Of a DNA stretch of 12,495 bases, positions 7,288-12,495 are shown piece after piece (positions within the stretch are counted from its first letter, which is position 1; each line of letters opens with the position of its first letter). A model generated the notes under the pieces. The model was not told the origin of the DNA. It made no database searches and saw only the letters and a program-made list of their open reading frames with translations. This DNA comes from Nitrospirota bacterium (GTDB taxonomy: Bacteria > Nitrospirota > Nitrospiria > Nitrospirales > Nitrospiraceae). Both the position numbers and the translations under genes were made by a program. The stretch covers positions 1-12,495 of the forward strand of contig SCVQ01000008.1 in assembly GCA_004296865.1 (NCBI GenBank). Direction: 5' to 3'.

Positions 7288-8862
7288 ATGAACATGACGG
7301 CGCTCATCGACAGCTTGCACCCTCTGGAGATCAAGGTCCTCACCGCACTGAAGGCAGAACAAGCGAAGGCTCCTTCCGGCTCCTTGCGGGACGATGAGAT
7401 CTCCCAGCACGCCTCGCTCGAAGCGTCCCAGGTCAGCATGGCCATCGGGTGGCTGCTCGCCAAGTCACTCATCCGCGTCCAGCATGAAACCGTCACGCTG
7501 TTTGTCTCCCTCACCAAGATCGGCGAGCGTTATTTTGAAAAATATTCGCCGGTGGAGCGGATCCTGTCGGCCGTCCGAGACGCAGGCCAGACCGGCAAGC
7601 GTCTCACGATCCAGGACATCCAGTCCCGCGAGGGACTCGATGCCAGCGAGATGAGCGGCGCCATCGGCTCCCTGAAAAAGGAGGGGGCGATCCGGATCGT
7701 GAGCGGGGGTTGCGTGGAAGCGACTGGGAGCCCCAGCCCCACGGCCGAGTCGTTGCGGACGCTGCTCCAGCAATTGCGTGGAACAAAACGGGAACTGACG
7801 GCGCTTGTCGAACCGTTACGCCGTGTGGTCGAGCAACATGCGGTCAAACGCGGCAACGCCAACGAGCCCTTCCGGATCGACGACCATGTCGATCGCTGGT
7901 ATGTCCTGACCCCCGAGGGGGAATGTGCGGCCGACCTCCTCGCCCAACAGGGACCGTCAGAGGAAGTCTCCCAACTCACGCCGGAACTGCTCAAAGACGG
8001 AAGCTGGCGCACCAAGCGCTTCCGCAAGTACACGATCAGCCTGCGCCCGCCGCGCGTCCTCGCCGGCAAGCGCCATCCCTATCGCGAGTTTCTCGACCTG
8101 GTGAAGCACAAGCTGGTGAGCATGGGGTTTGAGGAAATGCGCGGCTCGCTGGTCGAGAACGAGTTTTGGAACATGGACGCCCTCTACATGCCCCAGTTCC
8201 ATCCAGCCAGAGCGATCCACGACGTGTATTTCGTGAAGGAGCCGACCCATGCGCGGGGGATCGACGAGCCGTTCCTCTCACAGGTGGCCGCCGTGCACCG
8301 GGACGGGGGCAAAACGGGGTCAACGGGGTGGGGCTACGCCTACGACCAGGAACGCGCGCGGCGGTTGGTGCTGCGCAGCCAGGGCACAGCGGTGTCGGCC
8401 CGCACCTTGGCGTCGGGGCCCAAGGTGCCGGGCAAGTATTTCTCGATCGCACGGTGTTTCCGCTACGATGCGGTGGATGCCACCCATGCCTGCGACTTCT
8501 TTCAGGTGGAGGGGATCGTGTTGGGGCCGGACATCAATTTCCGCACCCTGCTGGGCCTCCTCAACTTATTTGCCGTGGAAATGGCGCAAGCCAAGGAGAG
8601 CCGGTTCCTGCCGGCCTATTTTCCCTTCACCGAACCGTCGGTTGAACTCCACGTGCGTCATCCTAAATTGAATTGGATCGAACTGGGAGGAGCCGGTCTG
8701 TTTCGGCCGGAAGTCACGCTGCCGCTCGGCGTGGACGTCCCGGTGATCGCCTGGGGGCTTGGGCTGGATCGGATGGCGATGGTGGCCTTGGGCATCCACG
8801 ATATCCGAGACCTCTTCTCCACCAATTTGGACCTGATCCGGACCACGCGGGGACGGTTTTAG
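7288..8862 (+). CDS. pheS: Phenylalanyl-tRNA synthetase alpha subunit, archaeal/eukaryotic type
   Basis: Catalytic subunit of the (alpha-beta)2 PheRS that charges tRNA-Phe. At 524 residues it is far longer than bacterial PheS (about 330-350) and matches archaeal PheS. The first 230 or so residues resemble tandem winged-helix modules (DDEISQHASLEASQVSMAI; TIQDIQSREGLDASEMSGAI; YVLTPEGECAADLL) in place of the bacterial N-terminal coiled coil. The class II core is archaeal-like: SLVENEFWNMDALYMPQ (287-303), GSTGWGYAYD (344-353), LRSQGTAVSARTL (362-374), motif 2 IARCFRYDAVDATHACDFFQ (387-406) and motif 3 GLGLDRMAMV (490-499). It follows rpe after 30 nt with no strong Shine-Dalgarno; ATG 7294 is an alternative start two codons later. 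Transfer from an archaeal-type source is inferred. Confidence 0.96.
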   Translation: MNMTALIDSLHPLEIKVLTALKAEQAKAPSGSLRDDEISQHASLEASQVSMAIGWLLAKSLIRVQHETVTLFVSLTKIGERYFEKYSPVERILSAVRDAGQTGKRLTIQDIQSREGLDASEMSGAIGSLKKEGAIRIVSGGCVEATGSPSPTAESLRTLLQQLRGTKRELTALVEPLRRVVEQHAVKRGNANEPFRIDDHVDRWYVLTPEGECAADLLAQQGPSEEVSQLTPELLKDGSWRTKRFRKYTISLRPPRVLAGKRHPYREFLDLVKHKLVSMGFEEMRGSLVENEFWNMDALYMPQFHPARAIHDVYFVKEPTHARGIDEPFLSQVAAVHRDGGKTGSTGWGYAYDQERARRLVLRSQGTAVSARTLASGPKVPGKYFSIARCFRYDAVDATHACDFFQVEGIVLGPDINFRTLLGLLNLFAVEMAQAKESRFLPAYFPFTEPSVELHVRHPKLNWIELGGAGLFRPEVTLPLGVDVPVIAWGLGLDRMAMVALGIHDIRDLFSTNLDLIRTTRGRF

Positions 8863-8864
8863 CA

Positions 8865-8979
8865 GGCCATGGGCAATAGGCACTGGGCTATCGGTAAAGC
8901 AAGGCACGAACAGGATCACGAAACCGGCAGGCTGGTTTTATTTCCCCCTATAGCCTATAGCCCATCGCCTAGAGCCTAG
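8865..8979 (+). repeat. Heptad-phased inverted repeat in the pheS-pheT spacer
   Basis: The left arm carries GGC at 8865, 8872, 8879 and 8886 (GGT at 8893), exactly every 7 bp. The right arm carries its complement GCC at 8953, 8960, 8967 and 8974, also every 7 bp. The best pairing is ATGGGCAATAGGC (8869-8881) with GCCTATAGCCCAT (8953-8965), 12 of 13 complementary, enclosing a 71-nt unphased centre. The right arm ends 9 nt before the pheT ATG. It could be a transcript hairpin between operon genes, or a mobile or expanding repeat. Confidence 0.75.
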
Positions 8980-8988
8980 CGAAAAGAC

Positions 8989-10704
8989 ATGCCAACGATC
9001 TCGATCAACCTCAAAGACTTCGCGCAACTCCTGGGCCGGCCGGCCTCCGATAATCGGCCGGTCACGGCCGAGCAACTTGAAGCCTGGCTCCCCCTGGTCA
9101 AGGGCGAATTGAAAGACCAGGACGCGGAGACCGGCGAACTGCGGATCGAACTGCAGGACAGCAATCGACCTGATCTCTGGTCCTGCGAAGGCATCGCACG
9201 CCAGATCCGGATCAAGCTGGAGGGAGCCGCCCCGGCCTATCCATTCTTTCAGGCCGCGAAGGACCAGAAGCGACGCGTACAGGTTGCGCCGGGCCTGGAG
9301 CGCGTCCGTCCCTATCTTGCCGCCTGTGTTGCCAATGGCTATCCGGTGACGGAGGAGGCGCTGACACAACTCATCCAGGTCCAGGAGAAGCTGGCCGACA
9401 TCTTCGGTCGGAAGCGGCACACCGTGTCGATCGGGCTCTATCGCCTTCCGGCCATCGTGTTTCCGGTGACCTACGACCTGGTCAAGCCGGATGAGGTCCG
9501 GTTTACCCCCCTGGGCTTCGAGGAGAAAATGTCCTTGCGCGAGATCCTGGCCGTGCACCCCAAGGGACTGGAGTACGGACCGATCATCGCCGGGCACGAG
9601 CGGGTCCCCATCCTGCACGACGCGGAAGGTCAGGTGCTCTCGCTCCCGCCGATCATCAACAGCCGCGAGATCGGAGAAGTCCGGGTGGGCGATCAGGCCT
9701 TGTTCGTGGAGGTCACCGGCACCGATCTCCTGATGGTGCTGCTGACGCTGAACATCATGGCCGTCAACCTGGCGGATCGAGGCGCTTCTATCGAACCGGT
9801 GGACGTGGTCTATCCTGAAGCCACCGACCTGGGCAAGACGATTCGCACTCCCGTTGACTTCGGCCAGGCCCGATCCATCCCGATCAAGATGATCGAGGCC
9901 GCCCTCGGGCAAGCGTTAAGCGCCGACCAGATTCGGAAGGCCCTCTTGGATTACGGGTATGACGCCTCCGTCTCCCGCGACAACGTGTCCGTGAAGCTCC
10001 CGCCCTACCGGAACGACCTGATGCATGCGGTGGATGTGGTAGAAGACGTCGCCATCAGCCGCGGCTACAGCGACTTCTCCCCGGTGATGCCGTCCCAGTT
10101 TACGGTGGGCTCTCTGTCCCGGGTGGAACAAGTGTCCGATCGGCTGCGCGACCTGATGGTCGGCATCGGCTTTCAGGAAATCATCTCCAACATCATGGCA
10201 TCCAGGCCGGAGTTGATCGACCGCATGCGCCTCGCCGGGACCGAGTGGGATCGGATCGTCGAGGTGGAGAATGCCATGACCCAGACCTTCTCGTGTCTGA
10301 GACAGGCGATCACGCCTTCCCTGCTGAAGGTCGAAGCCGCATCAAGCCGGTCGTTCTATCCGCATCGGTTGTTCGAGGTCGGCGAGGTCGCGCTGTTCGA
10401 CCCCACGAACGACGCGGGATCGCGCACCGTCATGAAGCTGGGCGCCCTGATCGCCCACGCCAGTGCGAACTTCTCCGAGGCCCACTCCTGCCTGGACTTG
10501 CTCCTGTATTACCTGGATTGTCCGTACCAACTGGAGCCGCTCGCCCATCCGTCGTTTCTTGAGGGTCGCGCCGGACGTATTCTGTCCCAGGGCCGGCCGC
10601 TCGGGCTCATCGGTGAGTTACACCCCGAGGTGTTGGAACACTGGCAGGTGACCATGCCGTCGGTGGTCTTCGAGTTGGAAGTGGATCGGTTGGGGGAGCG
10701 GTAA
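8989..10704 (+). CDS. pheT: Phenylalanyl-tRNA synthetase beta subunit, archaeal/eukaryotic type
   Basis: Editing and structural subunit of PheRS, partner of the preceding pheS. The 571 residues match archaeal PheT (about 550), not bacterial PheT (about 800). It has no N-terminal EMAP-like tRNA-binding domain and no C-terminal ferredoxin-fold anticodon-binding domain. In order: N-terminal B1 region with ELQDSNRPDLWSCEGIAR (54-71); the B3/B4 editing domain (about 105-275; RPYLAACV, QEKLADIFGRKRHTVSIG, MSLREILAVHPKG, LSLPPIINS, VTGTD); a B5 domain (about 295-360; PPYRNDLMHAVDVVEDVAI); and a catalytic-like core with CLRQAITPSLL (436-446) and IGELHPEVL (541-549). The ATG lies 9 nt after a heptad repeat array and has no clear Shine-Dalgarno. 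Short length is normal for this type, so it is not a truncation. Convergent with rplT, with 63 nt between the stop codons. Confidence 0.96.
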   Translation: MPTISINLKDFAQLLGRPASDNRPVTAEQLEAWLPLVKGELKDQDAETGELRIELQDSNRPDLWSCEGIARQIRIKLEGAAPAYPFFQAAKDQKRRVQVAPGLERVRPYLAACVANGYPVTEEALTQLIQVQEKLADIFGRKRHTVSIGLYRLPAIVFPVTYDLVKPDEVRFTPLGFEEKMSLREILAVHPKGLEYGPIIAGHERVPILHDAEGQVLSLPPIINSREIGEVRVGDQALFVEVTGTDLLMVLLTLNIMAVNLADRGASIEPVDVVYPEATDLGKTIRTPVDFGQARSIPIKMIEAALGQALSADQIRKALLDYGYDASVSRDNVSVKLPPYRNDLMHAVDVVEDVAISRGYSDFSPVMPSQFTVGSLSRVEQVSDRLRDLMVGIGFQEIISNIMASRPELIDRMRLAGTEWDRIVEVENAMTQTFSCLRQAITPSLLKVEAASSRSFYPHRLFEVGEVALFDPTNDAGSRTVMKLGALIAHASANFSEAHSCLDLLLYYLDCPYQLEPLAHPSFLEGRAGRILSQGRPLGLIGELHPEVLEHWQVTMPSVVFELEVDRLGER

Positions 10705-10769
10705 TTGTGAGTGTTGAGTTTTTAACTTTCAGTGCCGAGTTTCGACTCAACACTCACAACGTATAACTT
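10705..10769 (+). repeat. Heptad-phased inverted repeat between convergent pheT and rplT; possible bidirectional terminator
   Basis: A perfect 15-bp inverted repeat (TTGTGAGTGTTGAGT at 10705-10719 and its complement at 10745-10759) starts right after the pheT stop codon and surrounds a 25-nt loop. GAGT recurs at 10709, 10716 and 10737, with CAGT at 10730 and a degenerate unit at 10723, all at 7-bp phase. ACTC recurs at 10745 and 10752, with ACGT at 10759 and ACTT at 10766, the last running into the rplT stop. An alternative small hairpin GAGT-TTCG-ACTC (10737-10748) competes for the right arm. The stem could end transcription from both sides, but neither strand has a U-tract after it. Confidence 0.8.
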
Positions 10770-11133
10770 AGGCAGCTACCGCAGCCTGCTGTTTGGCCAG
10801 GTCGGCAAGCTTGTTGAATCCCGCCGGGTCTTTGATCGCCATGTCCGACAGGACCTTCCGATCCAGCAGCACATTGGCTTTCTTCAGGGCGTTGATGAAC
10901 CGGCTGTAGGTGAGGCCGTGCGACCGGACGGCCGCGCTGATTCGGGTGACCCACAAGCGACGGAAATTGCGTTTGCGCTTTTTCCGCTCGGCATAGGCGT
11001 AGGTCTGCCCCTTGTCCACGGACTCGGTGGCGCTCCGGAACAACCGGCTCTTCGCCCCGTACTGGCCTTTCGCCAGCTTCAACCGCTTCTTTCTTCTCTG
11101 TCTGGTCTTTGGACCGCCTTTTACGCGTGGCAT
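10768..11133 (-). CDS. rplT: 50S ribosomal protein L20
   Basis: Primary 23S rRNA-binding protein required for early 50S assembly; in E. coli it also represses its own operon. The 121 residues match the family, with the basic N-terminal extension (MPRVKGG, RRKKRLKLAKG), GAKSRLFRSA, YAYAERKKRKRNFR and RLWVTRISAA (59-69 region), and the globular C-terminal half (YSRFINALKKANVLLDRKVLSDMA). The start is supported by GGAGGAG at 11147-11141, 7 nt before ATG 11133. It is last in thrS-infC-rpmI-rplT; pheST, which usually follows rplT in bacteria, is not downstream on this strand. The 71-nt gap to rpmI holds a hairpin-forming heptad repeat. Confidence 0.98.
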   Translation of the reverse strand: MPRVKGGPKTRQRRKKRLKLAKGQYGAKSRLFRSATESVDKGQTYAYAERKKRKRNFRRLWVTRISAAVRSHGLTYSRFINALKKANVLLDRKVLSDMAIKDPAGFNKLADLAKQQAAVAA

Positions 11134-11155
11134 GTCTTTTCTCCTCCAACTACCG

Positions 11156-11200
11156 TGATGTGTGATGCATGAAGCGACGCATCACGCATGACGTTTCACG
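11156..11200 (-). repeat. Heptad-phased inverted repeat/hairpin between rpmI and rplT
   Basis: On the plus strand TGA recurs at 11156, 11163 and 11170, then ACG at 11177, 11184, 11191 and 11198, all at 7-bp phase. ATGTGTGATGC (11158-11168) pairs with GCATCACGCAT (11179-11189), 10 of 11 positions, around a 10-nt loop. In the mRNA this hairpin sits about 10 nt upstream of the rplT Shine-Dalgarno. It could affect L20 translation or mRNA processing, but its composition matches the other two spacer repeats, so a repeat-element origin is equally likely. Confidence 0.75.
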
Positions 11201-11204
11201 TCCA

Positions 11205-11411
11205 TTACGAGTTATACGGCAACAGCCGGTTCACTACCATCGTCATCGTCTTATCCACAACCACCGACCCCTTCAGCCGCCGCTTCCGGTCGCGCGCCTT
11301 GCTGGTCAGGATGTGCCGGCGGCCCGCCTTGCGCCGCATCAATTTGCCGGTGCCGCTCCGTCTGAGCCGCTTGCTCGCTCCGCTGTGACTCTTCAACTTT
11401 TGCCCTGCCAT
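11205..11411 (-). CDS. rpmI: 50S ribosomal protein L35
   Basis: Small basic 50S subunit protein, 68 residues against the usual 64-66. Family signatures are the N-terminal [20 protein letters not shown] (5-24), then [21 protein letters not shown], with the common C-terminal segment on the theme of LPY ([10 protein letters not shown]). The start is ATG 11411 with AAGGAG at 11425-11420, 8 nt upstream. It lies between infC (35-nt gap) and rplT (71-nt gap), the classical gene order for this operon. Confidence 0.97.
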   Translation of the reverse strand: MAGQKLKSHSGASKRLRRSGTGKLMRRKAGRRHILTSKARDRKRRLKGSVVVDKTMTMVVNRLLPYNS

Positions 11412-11446
11412 GCTGTGATCTCCTTGCCCGATTCGCTCGTTCTCGA

Positions 11447-11956
11447 TTAGTGCTTCGGCGCCACGATCATGATCAGACTGCGCCCTTCCATGCGGGGCGC
11501 GTATTCGATCGTCCCGGTGTCGGCCATCTCCGCGATCACCGAGTTCATCACCGCGCGCCCCATTTCCTGGTTGGCCATCTCACGTCCACGGAAGGTGACC
11601 GTCACTTTGGTTTTGTTGCCCTCCGCCAGGAACCCCTTCATCTGCCGGACCTTGATGCCCAGATCGTGCTTGTCAGTCCTCGGCCGCAGCTTGATTTCCT
11701 TGACTTGCGTGGACTTCTGATGCTTTCGGCTCTGATGCTCCTTTTTCTGGAGTTCGTACTTGTATTTCCCGTAGTCCATGATCCGGCAGACGGGCGGTTG
11801 CGACGTCGGAGCGACTTCCACCAGATCATGGCCCGATTCTTGAGCCGTCCGCAGCGCATCCGGCGTCGGGAGAATGCCCAACTGCTCGCCTTCAGGACCG
11901 ATCACCCGTACTTCACGAACCCGGATTTCACGATTAACACGCAGTTTGGGGACGAT
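11447..11956 (-). CDS. infC: Translation initiation factor IF-3, probable AUC start
   Basis: Binds the 30S subunit, blocks premature 50S joining and proofreads initiator tRNA and start codon. From ATC 11956 the protein has 169 residues, a normal IF-3 length. The N-terminal domain opens with [20 protein letters not shown] (5-24) and holds [18 protein letters not shown] basic linker leads to the C-terminal 30S-binding domain ([25 protein letters not shown]). The first standard start, GTG 11905, would remove the conserved RVNREIR region, and no ATG, GTG or TTG exists in frame between the thrS stop and there. ATC 11956 has GAGGTG correctly placed upstream. Rare start codons on infC are known (AUU in E. 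coli) and mediate self-repression because IF-3 rejects them. CTG 11944 is a weaker alternative start. Confidence 0.93.
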   Translation of the reverse strand: MVPKLRVNREIRVREVRVIGPEGEQLGILPTPDALRTAQESGHDLVEVAPTSQPPVCRIMDYGKYKYELQKKEHQSRKHQKSTQVKEIKLRPRTDKHDLGIKVRQMKGFLAEGNKTKVTVTFRGREMANQEMGRAVMNSVIAEMADTGTIEYAPRMEGRSLIMIVAPKH

Positions 11957-11966
11957 ATCGCACCTC
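11954..11966 (-). promoter_or_regulatory. infC ribosome-binding site with non-canonical AUC start codon
   Basis: On the minus strand GAGGTG (11966-11961) is followed by CGAT and then ATC (11956-11954) in frame with IF-3. Counted from the GAGG core, spacing is 6 nt, which is near optimal. The site lies in the 22-nt gap between the thrS stop and the proposed infC start. A start codon that IF-3 discriminates against would let IF-3 limit its own synthesis, as known in E. coli; here that is inferred from sequence only. Confidence 0.7.
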
Positions 11967-11978
11967 GCGCTGAAAGGG

Positions 11979-12495
11979 TTAGTGTGACTGCCTGGCTTGC
12001 GTGACGTCGGCCCGAATCAGATCGATCGCCGCCGACACCGGCATGCTGCCCAGATCCACGCCGCCTCGCCCACGGACCGACACGGCTTGAGCCTGCTGCT
12101 CGCGCCCGCCAACGACCAGCATATAGGGAGTCTTGGCCTTCTCCGCTTCGCGAATTTTATAGCCTGCTTTTTCATTACGCAGATCGGCTTCGGCGCGTAA
12201 CTCGGCGGCTTTGAGCTGTTCCGTGATCTCCACCGCATAGCCATGCTGGCTCTCGCTGATGGGCAGCACCTTCGCCTGGACGGGAGCCAACCAGGTGGGA
12301 AAGGCACCGGCATAATGCTCGATGAGAATGCCGAAAAAGCGTTCGATCGACCCCATGAGGGCCCGGTGGATCATGATCGGCTGATGCGCCTTGCCGTCCT
12401 CCCCCGTATAGGCCAGCTCGAAACGCGCGGGATTGTTGAAGTCGATCTGGACGGTGGAGCATTGCCAGGCCCGTCCCAACACATCCTTGATCTTA
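11979..12495 (-). CDS. thrS: Threonyl-tRNA synthetase, C-terminal part (5' end outside window)
   Basis: Class II synthetase that charges tRNA-Thr. The 171 visible residues begin inside the catalytic core, with WQCSTVQIDF near the start, then the PIMIHRA segment carrying the conserved His that is a zinc ligand in this family, and motif 3 GSIERFFGILIEHYAG. The anticodon-binding domain follows from FPTWLAPVQ to the end (YMLVVGGRE, VSVRGRGG). The reading frame is open through the right window edge; GTG 12482 is an internal Val codon, not the start. The stop lies 22 nt before the proposed infC start. N-terminal TGS and editing domains and any upstream leader are outside the window. Confidence 0.97.
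   Translation of the reverse strand, partial: KIKDVLGRAWQCSTVQIDFNNPARFELAYTGEDGKAHQPIMIHRALMGSIERFFGILIEHYAGAFPTWLAPVQAKVLPISESQHGYAVEITEQLKAAELRAEADLRNEKAGYKIREAEKAKTPYMLVVGGREQQAQAVSVRGRGGVDLGSMPVSAAIDLIRADVTQARQSH

Noticed and set aside
8938..9912. Long minus-strand open frame (324 codons) opposite pheT
   Set aside because: It is antisense to conserved PheT motifs and has low-complexity composition typical of shadow frames. The same applies to 5093-5989 opposite fmt and rsmB.
8989..10704. pheT as a truncated or frameshifted bacterial gene
   Set aside because: The full length and motif order match intact archaeal-type PheT, and the partner PheS is also archaeal type.
8865..11200. Heptad arrays as a CRISPR array
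   Set aside because: Units are 7 bp and degenerate, without 25-40-nt repeats or unique spacers of constant length, and no cas genes are present.
11447..11905. infC starting at GTG 11905
   Set aside because: This start removes the conserved IF-3 N-terminal segment [13 protein letters not shown], which is encoded in the same frame upstream.

Overview
The window is bacterial, GC-rich and densely coded. It most resembles a Nitrospira-like member of the Nitrospirota. That placement is inferred from remembered similarity of IF3, L20 and the translation cluster, and no search was run. The operon order thrS-infC-rpmI-rplT, the formyl-methionine initiator tRNA and Fmt show that it is a bacterium. Its phenylalanyl-tRNA synthetase, however, is of the archaeal/eukaryotic type.

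Layout. (1) 1-477: 3' end of a tyrosine recombinase reading toward a tRNA-fMet(CAU) gene on the minus strand (545-621). This is the usual picture of an integrated element abutting the 3' end of a tRNA, with the element lying left of the window. (2) 712-3917, minus strand: a two-gene signalling operon, a FIST-domain sensor followed 2 nt later by a soluble PAS-PAS hybrid histidine kinase with a C-terminal receiver. A plausible promoter with an 11-bp-spaced direct repeat lies upstream. (3) 4194-10704, plus strand: fmt, rsmB, rpe, pheS and pheT. The first three overlap by 1-4 nt, pheS follows after 30 nt, and pheT follows after a 126-nt spacer. (4) 10768-12495, minus strand, convergent with pheT: thrS (3' part), infC, rpmI and rplT.

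How the genes fit together. Most of the window concerns translation: initiator tRNA, its formyltransferase, initiation factor 3, a 16S rRNA methyltransferase, two ribosomal proteins and two aminoacyl-tRNA synthetases. In many bacteria pheST lies directly downstream of rplT. Here an archaeal-type pheST occupies that neighbourhood but points the other way, which suggests replacement of the bacterial genes by transfer.

Three points stand out. Three spacers (pheS-pheT, pheT-rplT and rplT-rpmI) each hold a different short word repeated at exactly 7-bp phase and then repeated as its reverse complement, an unexplained heptad-phased inverted-repeat element. infC appears to start at an AUC codon behind a good Shine-Dalgarno sequence, with no standard start available upstream of the conserved N-terminus. 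The FIST-kinase pair resembles NosP-type nitric-oxide sensing modules. I see no defence system, CRISPR array or insertion sequence in the window.
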